Source: Saccharum officinarum (Eukaryota > Streptophyta > Magnoliopsida > Poales > Poaceae). From it: DNA of 64,000 nucleotides. Both the position numbers and the translations under genes were made by a program. Below, piece after piece: positions 53,914 to 64,000 of this stretch. Within the stretch, counting starts at the first letter, position 1; each line of letters starts with the position of its first letter. The notes under the pieces were generated by a model, which saw only the letters and a list, made by a program, of their open reading frames with translations, was not told the origin of the DNA and ran no database searches. Where the stretch lies: positions 797,759 through 861,758 of the forward strand of contig CM036154.1 of assembly GCA_020631735.1 (NCBI GenBank), in the 5' to 3' direction.

Positions 53914-55379
53914 CGCTCGCCGCCCTCGTATTGGTGCTTGAATTCTGGGAGGAAAAAGAGGGGCCCTGCTGCCCTGATGTGGTGAGAGCCAGCTGCTCTG
54001 CTGCCCAGTCCGCCCGCCGGTACACATGTTCTGCCACGTCATCCGTGGACTACGGAGCACTGTTTTCCTAATCATGATCTGTTGATGTTTTTTGTCGCAA
54101 AAAAAAAAAGATCTGTTGATGTTTTAGGAATTTGAAATGCTGAAAGTTAAGCTAGGAGAAAGATTACGGGTAATGTGTGTGTGTTTTTTTTTTTTTGCTG
54201 CTGCTGGCAGAACGATGAGCTAGCCGCACAATGATGTGCATGTCCTCGAGCTCTTTTGGTTTTGGTGCATCATGACAGACATGGATGCCGGCGGTGTGAC
54301 GGCGACCCCATTTCTACATGCTCTTGCAATTCAAACGCTCGGCAGAGAACAATAACAATGGTCAGAAACAAACAAGCATGAGGAGCGCCTAGGGTTCCCT
54401 TTTCAATCCACGCCCAATTTTGATTTTCTGATCACTCAGTGACACTGCCTGTCTAGGTTCTTTGTAATGCGGAAATTTTTCCTGTTTTCTATGTTTTTCA
54501 TGTGAAAATAGATCAATTTCTGTAATGTTTCTAAACAACTATTGCGAAATGACTTGAGTTGCAAATGACCCCTAAGGTGTTGGCAACAATGGAATATTTA
54601 AGTGCAGTGCATATTCTGTTTAGGTTTAGAGAGTGGTTCCTCTCCTAAACAAGCTCTGCTTGCTTAGTGACTAATTCAAACCATGTAGTGATGCAGAAGG
54701 CAGGAAAAGTATCTGAATTGAAAGAGGAATATATGTTCAGTTGGGGAGATAGCAGGAAAAAGTTTCAGGAAAAAATATCTTCCCCTCCCTCTACAGTAGC
54801 TCGCTGCGGAACGAGTTCCAAAGCTCATGCCTCCCTCGATGATATATGCCCCGTGCTTATTCTGTCCAGGCTTTTCTACACACGGCGTGCACTAATATTG
54901 CATGTTCTCAGTTCTCTGAACATACTAGTCCGTAGCTGTCAGAGCAACTCTGCTCCTGCTTTCTTTTCTTCTGTGTGCTGACACTGTGTGTGAATTTTGT
55001 CTGTCGGTTTTCTGAATTCTTGCACTTGTGCTTATTCCAGCTCTCGAACCTCGAACAGCATCGATGCGTCCGTTGATACGACAATAATGCCTCGCAAAGG
55101 AGTATCTAGGTAGCTAGAGATATTCTTTTGTTGCATAATAGAGCTGACAAGATGCTGGTAGGGTACATCACTACATCTTTGGTGTTAAATCATCATCTGC
55201 CTACACAGGGTGAGCTAGTTGCTTAATTAGACCGGGAAAATGCGCTACACGTAATCGCAACGACCGAAGTGACAAGTTGACATGCGGCGCCGAGAATTAA
55301 TGCCACCTTGCCTTTGTTTGATCAAGCCCTACTCCACTCTTACCTGAGGCCTGAAGATATATATGCTATCTGAATCCTT
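53914..55379. other. Intergenic space
   Basis: Promoter-side flank of the HIPP gene followed by unassigned single-copy-looking sequence. No gene supported; the longest frame (54667-54981) has no domain. Confidence 0.4.
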
Positions 55380-55642
55380 GGCCTCGTTTAGATGAGTGAA
55401 TTGGGGAGAAAAACACTGTATCAGAATTCCTGTAGCATTTCGTTTGTATTTGGTAAAAATTATCCAAATTTTGACTAACTAGGCTTAAAATGTTCGTCTC
55501 GCAAAGTACAACAAAACTGTGCAATTAGTTTTTGATTTCATCAATATTTAGTACTCTATGCATTTGCCGACATTTTGATGTGACGGGAAATCTTCTTTTT
55601 GCATAGTGAAATTTGGGGAGAATTGGGGAACTAAACAAGGCC
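55380..55642 (+). mobile_element. Tourist-like MITE
   Basis: The ends GGCCTCGTTTAG and CTAAACAAGGCC are inverted. Interior phrases (TGTAGCATTTCGTTTGTATT, GTTCGTCTCGCAAAG, CTGTGCAATTAGTTTTT) match the family of 47797-47950. TTA follows the right end; the left flank reads CTT, so the target site is imperfect. Confidence 0.7.
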
Positions 55643-58241
55643 TTATTTCAAGTGAACAATGGTCAGACTGTTAAAGAACAGTGTCTGCCATACCAATACC
55701 AATCAACAATGGATTACAAATTTATAATAGGCCCAGCTGCCGATTCTTTCGGCTAGAGATTTGTCGCCATTACACCCACTAATTAGGAAACTTAAATGAA
55801 AAGCTCATCTTTTTTACCATTGGCCTGCTGTCTCTGTTTGATATTTTTTCAGGGAGCCTGTCTTGTCTCATGGCTCCCACATTTCATGTTTCTTCAGTCA
55901 GATAGTACTAGTAGCACTAGGATCTCATGTATTTTAGATAAGTCTTGGCAGGGCCGGCCACGCTTTTCCACTTAATCTCTGTCAGTGCAGGAATTATGCT
56001 TTTGTCAACTTTAAGCGCCAGCCATTGATGTCTAATTGCATATCGCCCACCATAATCATTGTGCACGTCGCTCACTTAAAAACTTCCCTTTAATTAAGGC
56101 AGAAGAGTGTCGGGTTCGGTCCGTAATGAGAGATTGGTTGCGATCCATGGCCCATGGATTTATCCTGAAATGATGAGAGATGGATTGTTTATGGACGTAA
56201 CGTACGAATGGTTCTCTAGTTAGGAAAGCTGTGGAAAGGACTGGATAACATACAGCCTTTGCTGATGGTCCGGTCATTGTGTGCTTGCAGGGGACCTTGT
56301 TTAAGTCCCATCTTTACGAAAAAGAGAGAATATGTTTTTGGTTTGGTGCTAGTCATTTACAAACCAAACAATAATTTACAGGGATGAAACTGGATTTACT
56401 AGAACCTGCATTTCTGATCTGATGAAAAAAATGGTGAAGGTTGGTCCTTGTTAATAAGGATGACAACCTGCCAAGGAAAAGGAAGCTAGATTCTGATGTA
56501 CTACTACTACTAGTGGAGCAATGGTAGAATCATCCAAAAACTACCCTGCGATTTCCTATGGGAGCAAGTATTCCCTGGGCGGTAAAGATCGAACAACAGT
56601 CTTGCTAATATTTTTTAGTTCTCGGGATAAGGATAAAGCTACTACTTTCTTGATAAAGTTTTTTTCCCCGTCCTTCTCCTAATATTCTCTGCTCTGTGCG
56701 TGAGCCGTGAGCTTCCTGAAGGCTGAAAGAATATGAAAAATGCTTTACTTTCCCAGTAAGTAACTCTACCAAATGCCTGAAGGTAACCAAGCCACACTCC
56801 GAAGCCTGAACAACGAGTGCCGGGCAGGGCATTGCAGGAATCAGATCTGAACGCAAAGCCAGATTTCAGAGGAAAAGTCGATGCTTTTGAAGGAACACAA
56901 GTACTTGGTTGTGTGTCAGCAGGGCTCATACGAAGCACTGGAACTCCGGAAGAGCTGTAACTCCAGGAATAAAGTCGATATTGTATCCCAAAAGCTGAGA
57001 GAGAATGACTGGGAATATCGAAAAGCAAGAAATACTCTGCATGCTTGCTGCTGAAGTTGCTCTCGCGCGAAACAGCTGCCGGCTGCAGTCTGCGAAAGGC
57101 AGTGGTGAAACAAGAGCAGCTGCCGTCTGCCACTGCCTCTGTCAGTCTGTCTCTTAATAGCTAGTGGTCGTTAGATTTCCTTGCGATGTTTTGCCGAGGT
57201 AGTATTCCAATTCAGAAGACCACGGTATGTATAAGCTTCAGTGTTTGTGTTTGGTTCTCTGCTGAAGCACTTGCATGTTCAGAGACCAGAGTTCAGTGAA
57301 TGTTTCAGACTTTCAGTCATTTGACACCTGCCCAAGTCTTTAACTGGCATTCTGCTTGTTACCAGTATTAGGGCATAAGACAAGATGCGATTTTTCTTGA
57401 GGCGATGCGGTGCAAATATATGCTGGGAATATTTTCTTTTTGCTAGAATTCCTTGTGCTGGGACTGGGACTGGGAATATTAGCACGATGGTAATAATGCT
57501 TATTCTTATCTTGAGACGTCGCAGAAACCGTGCATGAGGACTACTAGTACTAGCTAGGTAAGCCACTTGCACGACCAGCTGATTCGACGTAATAAACGAG
57601 ATAAAAAGATGCAGACGGACAGACAGATCACCACCGCACCGCACGCGATCTCAAGTTGCTCGAATATGTGGCAACAAGACGTAAGAGAGGTGGCAGACGA
57701 GCAAGTGACTAAGTTTCCACTAGTTAGGCACCACTTGCATTGCATATGCAGCAGAGCAGCTTGGCATCCCATCCATGCATATGCATGCACATCTGCGCTG
57801 CTCCTAGGAGAGAATGGAATCCATTCCTTATCCAGAAAGCCGCTTCGTTCTCCTCCGAACGCAACCGGATGCATGGCCGCCGCCGCGGATTGCATTGATC
57901 GATTGGCCGGCCGGGCGAGCTGGCGGCTGTCCGTCGATCGATCGATCGAGCAGCAGCCTGCAGGCGGACACGGCAAGACAGGGGAGGCGTACGTGTGTGC
58001 TCCGGATAGCTTGGAATTTTACAGGATGCCGGCGTGCGTGAGCGAACCTCCACGCGCGCGCGTAGCGGCAGCGCACGCAGGCGCTTTATTGTTTTTATAT
58101 ATAATATATGCCCGTACGTCTCCGTCCGCGGGTGCGATTCCTTGACTACTCGCTGGTCGAGGAAGAGATCGCGGAGGTACTGGACGGGGGACGGGGGAGT
58201 GGCAAGGGCAAGCGAGGAAGAAGACGATGCCTGTGTGTCTG
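55643..58241. other. Intergenic space
   Basis: No supported gene. Frames at 56642-57133 (minus), 57567-58145 (plus) and 57724-58290 (minus) are long for chance but lack domains; the last two overlap on opposite strands. Confidence 0.4.
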
Positions 58242-58640
58242 TGGCCCAAGCAAGCGTTCCTATGCTCCAAGTGTCCCTGGGCCCTGTCACTTAGTTTGGT
58301 CGTGTACTGGGCCTAGCCCGACAGGCCCGTCCCGAGTAGCACCACCGAAGCCCAAGCGGCACGCTGGCCCATTCGATGCCTAAAAAGGTTGCTCGTCCTG
58401 GCCCACAAGGGTCCAGCGGTCCAGCAAACCACCAGGCCCACAAGGCCACAGGTCCTTTTTCCACCGAATACAGCACAGCTTCTCTTCCGCGCCCGCCGAT
58501 CTCCCCCGCCGCCGCAGCGCTGTCGTCTCGTGGTCCCCGCAGCTTCCGGCGAGCCACAGCATACGCCGGAGACTCCCCTCAGCTCGATCGCCCCGCGATC
58601 CGAAGTTTGCCTGTCGGTGTCGGCGTTCTGAATTCCTTGG
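58242..58640 (+). promoter_or_regulatory. Orphan promoter-like segment with clustered Site II elements
   Basis: At least seven TGGGCC/TGGGCT-type (Site II) elements in both orientations lie within 58242-58448, followed by a GC-rich CGCCGCCGCAGCG leader-like stretch to about 58640. Such clusters mark plant housekeeping promoters. No ORF with a recognisable product follows, so this may be a broken gene's promoter or part of a transcript not visible here. Confidence 0.4.
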
Positions 58641-60814
58641 ATGTGATGTGCATGACCGCCTCGCCCTCGCTCCCCGTTGGCGGCAGGGCAGCACGCTGAC
58701 GCTGGTGCAGAGAATGCAGCACGCTGACGCAGGCACGTACAGCAGCTAATTAACCAGCTGAGCGCCTGAGCCTCCAATCCTACGCACAACCTGGATGGCA
58801 CAGAAAGGGTTTCTATTCAGGCTACAACCTGGATGGCACAGCGCCGACGGCCGACCCTAAATTCAGACAGCGACGCACACTAGAGACCAGAATAGAGTGG
58901 CCCGGCCGTATATAGATGTGGTATGCCGTATGCCTCGCTCGCTCATGTTAGCTGTTGTGTTGTGCCCTCCATCATCAGTTGGATTTTGGGTTTTGGGTGG
59001 ACATGCATGTACGTCGTGTACGAACGGCGCGCCATGTCCCATGTCGATCGCCGCGCGATCGATGACGAAGCCCCGGCCAGTAGGCCGACAGACGCGCGCG
59101 CCATGCTGCGCTGCTGCTCGCTGGTCACCGCGTCAGGCCGTTTGCTCCTAGCTCCGGACTCCGGCTAGCACCTTGGCTCACATGCCTTGCCTGCATGCGC
59201 GTGCAGTACAGAGGAGATTGCAGGGGCAACAACAACATGCATGGGTAACGATGGCGAGTCGTAGCGTCCGGCCGCCAGTCACATGCTTGCTTCCCGCCAT
59301 GCATGCATGTGATGGATCGGAGGAGTCGCCAAGGAGAGACAACATGCTCCATGCTTATGGATCGTAGCCATCACGAGGTCACGACCAGATCTGGAGAGCT
59401 TCGTTGTTCATTCAGAAGACGGTTGTGCAACGGCCGACTCGATTCAGATTTCAGACTACCAAGGACTGGATGCGATGTGCCCTCTCGATCGCTGGAGCGT
59501 CCTTTTTCTTTTCTGTATGTCCTTCTACCTCTGAAAGTCTGAATCTTTTTTGAGTTGCAACAAGCCAATCCAGCACCCCAGAGTTACTCCTAGAAGAAGC
59601 AAGTAATTAAACGACGACAGGGAGGGGACAGCGTACGTGCTCATCGTCGTCGCAGCAGGAGACGGAATGGACCGCCTGTGTCTGGCAAGCAGCTCACGGC
59701 GATTACAGTTGTACAGGGAGGATGCGTGGCAGTGCATGGCTGCAGGCGCTGTGATGCCTGCACAGTGGCGGAGTTATGTGTGCAGGAACAAATGAACAGG
59801 ACGCGAGAGGCCAGTGTGTTCTCGCTTACGGAGGCAGGCGCAGCGCCAAGGACCAAGTGCATGCATGCATTGAGGTAATTAATGAGGTGTTGCCACATAC
59901 AGCTGGTGTGGTGATCCATCGACCTCTACACACCGTGCCCACCAGCAGCTCCCGGTTCTTGCTTGTACAGTTTTATACTGTAGGAAGCATACCTTACCCC
60001 AGCTGCAACTGCCTGCAAATGCATCGGCGGCAGGGAGCACCGCGCGGCAAGGCTTCAGATTTTGTGTGCTCCAGCCATGCCACCGCTACGGCGCAACACT
60101 AAAATGGGGGTAAATATATATATGCATGAGGATTGAGGAGGAGGCCGGGCTTGCTTTTTCACGTTACACTGCCACGGGGGCCTGATGCTAACGCTAGTCT
60201 TTGTGCGGTGAAAAATGAGATCTACTACACTACTTGTTCGTCCATGATATGTGTGTTGATATAGATTGATGGCAATAGCTAGAAAGTTAGTAAATGGCAG
60301 TACGTGCGATTATATATTCTTTTCTACCGTTGGTATATATGGTGTGCGCAAAGATATTTGTCTCTGTGTTTTCGCTTTCATCTGTGTGGGCTTAGATATT
60401 TTTTTCCCTTGACCTTGACATCTATAGGTTTTGCGCATCGGCCATTTAGCTAGATTAGTTTCTCCTATTCTTTTATTAGGAGTAGACGTGGAAAAAGGTG
60501 TGGAGTCGCTTTTAGGTTTTGGGATGAGCATCGAATCACTCCCATCGCAATCGTCTTTTAGGACATTTTAATAATTATATATATATATCACTTGTTAGGC
60601 ATGCATTTTAATCAACCGTACCAGCCATGTACGCGAGCCTTATTAAGCTCCTAATTAATTAACAATCACATGTACATGATTCTTATATTGGTGGCCTGCT
60701 GGGCGTGGGCCGGGGGCCATGCATCATGTGATGGGCGGGCAGGGTGTTCAGAATGCAAACCAACTGCAACGGTTTTGGCACAGGCATAGGACACGGGCAC
60801 ACGGCGTAATGGGC
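58641..60814. other. Intergenic space
   Basis: No gene, RNA or repeat could be supported. Several ORFs of 60-110 codons overlap on both strands. Confidence 0.4.
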
Positions 60815-61038
60815 CACTGCTGCACAACCCGCTTTTAGTCCCAGTTGTAAACGACCTTTAGTCCCGGCTGCCAAGCCGGGACTAAGCGGTCGGGACTAAA
60901 TGTCCGACCTTTAGTCCCGGCTCGGCGGCCCAGGACTAAAGGTGGACCTTACCAACCGGGATTAAAGGGGTCGCCAGAGGTTACGTGGCGCAACCCCTTT
61001 TAGTCTCGATTGGTATTACCGACCGGGACTAAATGATT
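60815..61038 (+). mobile_element. CACTA-like terminal region with fold-back repeats
   Basis: It starts CACTGCTGCA (a degenerate CACTA end) and carries repeated TTTAGTCCCGG motifs in both orientations, a subterminal signature of grass CACTA elements. The central part can fold (GTCCCGGCTGCC...AGCCGGGAC). The other terminus and the transposase are not in the window. Confidence 0.55.
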
Positions 61039-63047
61039 TTTTCCTTTTCCTTTTCAATTTATTATTGATTTTGGTTTTCAATTATATATGTTTTCCAATT
61101 TATTTTTCGCTGCTATTATCCGTATACGTTGCACCTATACGAGAGCGTTATTATTGCACACAAATAAAGTATGAAACTATATATATATAACAAATAATAA
61201 CAAGTAATCAAGTGTTCAGCCGCCGGTTAATGGTTACACAAATGTTTGGCCGTCACTCAAAGTTCATACAAGTGTTCGTCCTTGTTTAGACTCTTCAATC
61301 CCAACCTAGGGTTGTGGTGGAACTCGCCGTCTTCCGGGATTCGATTTTCTCTCATGGGAGAAAATTTAAAGGAGTTGTAATGAATGCTTTGCCTTTATTT
61401 TAATTAATTTGCAGTAGGGGCTCCAAGCCCCTTCTGTTCTTTCGAAAAAAATAAATTAAAGGAGCCTGCAACACTAAATATTACAGCTGTAATGTGTTTT
61501 GTCTTGCTCAATTAGTCCTTTTTTTAAAAAAAAATATGTTGGCTACTAGTCACTAATGCAATTCCGATATATATATCTCCTTAAGAAGCATCGACTAAAA
61601 TACGACAACTACTTTCATTACCCTATAAAAAAACATTTCGCTGGTCCAATATTTTCATATTTATACCAGCTACTGTATATATCGTCAGGTTTTATTTGTT
61701 TTCATTGTGGCTAGCGCTGCTGCAAGACAATGGAAAAAAAAAACAGGAATACAAGTTGTGTGTTGAAGAAAAATAATAGGATGGCCTGTAAGCTTGTACG
61801 TTGTAGGCCTGGAAGGCTTGAAGATCAATAAAAATAGGCAATAAATTAACTACGCTAAGCTAACAGGACGACGTGCACAACAGTTTAACAGAGCTGTGTT
61901 GAGGATTCAGCCAAGCAAAGCAAAGCAACCTGGGGACCTTGGTGCTAGGCGTAAGCATGTCATCGTGGAGATGGAGCGGCGCCTTGCCGCATCGCTGACT
62001 CTGTCCGGGCATCACCAGTGTAAATCGGTCCCCTTGCTTTTGTGTCACACTCCGCCACTGACCTTTACTATGAATCTAGACATTGGATTAGCTTTTTTTC
62101 ACTATCTCAGCTAGCTAGCTATTCCTCCTGATGAAACAACCCTGCTGACGTACTAATAGTGTGTCTGACAAATAATGTTACTACAGTGTTATGTATGGTC
62201 TGTGGGTGTTCATAGATTCATGCGGCCATTGAGCTGGAACTAATAAACAGTTGGTAATTAAGGCTATGCTTGGTTGTTGTAAGAGCTTTTCATGTATCTA
62301 ACGGGATCGATCTCAAGACAGTTTATTTGGATGAACAAGACCTATCCAGCTGCGTACTCGCCTTTTGGGCTAATAATAATAATTGAAAGATGATATCAGG
62401 CATTGACTACTAGAGATATATAGCTGTTTGGTCGTGTAATACCCAGCCAGAGTGCCAGACCAATAGTTGGATGATTCAATCCCATCTCTGTCCTCTAATA
62501 ATGGATTTTTGGTGAACAAGAGACACATCAAACAGTACCTACCTAATCAGCTGGCTCATACACAGGCACAGAGATGTAAGTGCCAAAGCCATTAATGCAT
62601 AAGACAATTCCATCTCACCAAGAACAACAGTGATTACACGTGAGATTATTATTGATCGATACGCCATCATCTGGCTACAGTGCAGGTCGTTGATAAAGCG
62701 GCTAGCACAATGTTACTTCAGAAATGAACTATCCAGGGGGAGGTCCCCTATTAGCTTGCCTTTCACCTTCAAGGAACCATCACACCCCCACACCCTGGCT
62801 ACTACCAATTATATTGAAATAGGGTATCCTCATGCATATATGTAAGGACCATCCAAGCATATTTTTATTTCCCCGTAGGCAATTCAGATCTTCCATTCAA
62901 AATAACGTAGCCTGCCATAGTTTAATCACCTACATTTTCTGTCCGGTAGAGTCCAACCTACAGTATAATATATGCATTATTTCTGAAACACAATGCATGT
63001 TTGATCTCACTAATTCCTTTCATCGGAAATATAATGGATTTGTATTG
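61039..63047. other. Intergenic space
   Basis: AT-rich with poly(A) runs and short simple repeats. No gene supported. Confidence 0.4.
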
Positions 63048-63376
63048 TATACTAGCAAATATGTCCGTGCGTTGCAACGGAACCAAATACATATAGGAAT
63101 AAGGCTCCGTATCATCACTAGATGCGGCTTCTTCTAACCCATATGAATAAGCGCAGGTCATGAGTCCAGGTCACATATGAGATACATGGGGTGCGATCTA
63201 ATACGTATTGGAATATGTATTCATCATCATTAGACGCGAGTTGTTGAGTATGAGTCATAGGTCCAGGTCACATATGAAATACGGAGGAAACTCTCCACTA
63301 TTTGGGTAGTTAGAAAGAGCTGGACAAAAAAAATGGATAGAAAGAAATTTTGGCTCTTTAATATTAGGTATAGATA
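63048..63376 (+). repeat. Unclassified grass dispersed repeat
   Basis: It opens TATACTAGCAAATATGTCCG, then TGCGTTGCAACGG, and closes TTTAATATTAGGTATAGATA, a familiar pairing of short termini around GGTCCAGGTCACATATGA repeated twice (near 63160 and 63260). The superfamily cannot be assigned from sequence alone. Confidence 0.4.
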
Positions 63377-63770
63377 TATGTGGACAAATTGATATATTGT
63401 CTTAAGAAAATTAAGGAAATGCTAATCAGGCTACAGTTATAGATTTCAGAATGCCAATTATTTGTCTGCAGTTAATTAATCCATAAATAGAGGCTTCAGG
63501 CTTGAGCTAGCAAGGATTTGCATTGGACTCTGGCAGTCTGGCAGTGCACAAATATAATGCAGCTTCCTGGCATCTACAGGACAGAACATCTACCTCACCC
63601 TCACATGACATGAGAGGATATTTAAGCATGCGCGTACACCATACTACACGCATGATAGGTACATGAGCTATAGCCAGGACCCAACCCCAAAGGTCGTCTA
63701 CTAGCTTGGTGATATTGAGAGGGCCACACACCCACACCCTCCAAGGCATAATTGGCGTGGTCCATGCATG
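63377..63770. other. Intergenic space
   Basis: No supported feature. Confidence 0.4.
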
Positions 63771-63803
63771 GCGCGCGCGCGCGCGCACACACACACACAC
63801 ACA
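63771..63803 (+). repeat. Compound (GC)n(AC)n microsatellite
   Basis: About 16 bases of GC dinucleotides run directly into about 18 bases of AC dinucleotides. The GC part is prone to Z-DNA formation. The remaining bases to 64000 show nothing further. Confidence 0.9.
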
Positions 63804-64000
63804 GGCATACGGTGCCCTAGAAAAAAACAACAGAAATGTGCCCCCTCTATTGGCCAAAGCAGATACCTATGTGTGTATGCAGTATATATGAGAGTGAGGA
63901 CGACTGAGGGGGAGGTGTGTAATCCTAATCAATATATCTTCTTGTCCATGCTCGCATCCCACCATACCGCATGTACACTGTACCATTCCCTTGCTCCGCT

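Noticed and set aside
56642..57133. 163-codon minus-strand ORF
   Set aside because: No domain, and no upstream promoter I could support; length alone is not enough.
57567..58290. Two overlapping ORFs of about 190 codons on opposite strands
   Set aside because: Mutually overlapping, low-complexity Arg/Ser/Pro-rich translations typical of GC-rich noncoding DNA.
1..64000. CRISPR array, bacterial operons or rRNA
   Set aside because: No such structure; spliced genes, LTR elements and MITEs show this is plant nuclear DNA.

Overview
This is plant nuclear DNA, most likely from a panicoid grass such as the sorghum, sugarcane or Miscanthus group. I infer that from nested Ty3/gypsy chromovirus retrotransposons with about 4 kb LTRs, grass MITEs, an Au-like SINE fragment, a CACTA-type fold-back, genes with many GT-AG introns, and a 100-N scaffold gap (38919-39018). 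No tools were run. All boundaries, splice sites and comparisons were read by eye.

The left 38.8 kb is a nest of LTR retrotransposons. A fragment of one LTR (1-349) holds a truncated minus-strand element A1 (350-5794; LTR plus a decayed integrase/chromodomain region). A1 is interrupted by a plus-strand element B (5795-19378) whose Gag-Pol is intact. The 3' LTR of B is interrupted by the start of a third family, C (19379-22631), and C by element A2 (22632-37280), which has two LTRs. A2 abuts a truncated Copia-type LTR (37281-38819). The right halves of C, B and A1 never reappear and the A2 flanks do not match as a target-site duplication, so a large deletion, an exchange between elements or an assembly join lies here.

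The most striking signal is an extra ORF between the primer-binding site and gag in both A2 (27415-28467) and B (10277-10795). In A2 its N-terminus copies the first 12 residues of the mature histone H3 tail, including Lys4 and Lys9, and the match continues imperfectly to about residue 21. In B the copy is eroded but recognisable. Both proteins continue into a coiled coil with a shared LHEEVHRLN motif and an acidic tail, and the B tail ends in a SUMO-interaction-like motif. The Gag-Pol of the same elements ends in a chromodomain. An element that carries both an H3-tail look-alike and an H3-tail reader is the candidate new system. The LTRs also hold gene-like structure: TATA boxes, GC-rich leaders with splice donors, a short acidic reading frame behind a splice acceptor, and a conserved stem-loop.

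The right 25 kb is gene space. It holds the last exon of an unrecognised plus-strand gene cut by the gap; a complete 11-exon minus-strand gene for a TOM1/TOM3 (tobamovirus multiplication) family membrane protein (39836-43505), with an Au-like SINE fragment in intron 3 and a Mutator-like element just upstream; a small two-exon secreted cysteine-rich peptide gene with an in-frame TAG ahead of a plausible Cys-rich C-terminus (48785-49117); and a two-exon heavy-metal-associated isoprenylated protein gene (52499-53757, minus). MITEs, a dispersed duplication, an orphan promoter-like segment and a CACTA-like fold-back fill the space between. The last ~5 kb shows no gene I can support.
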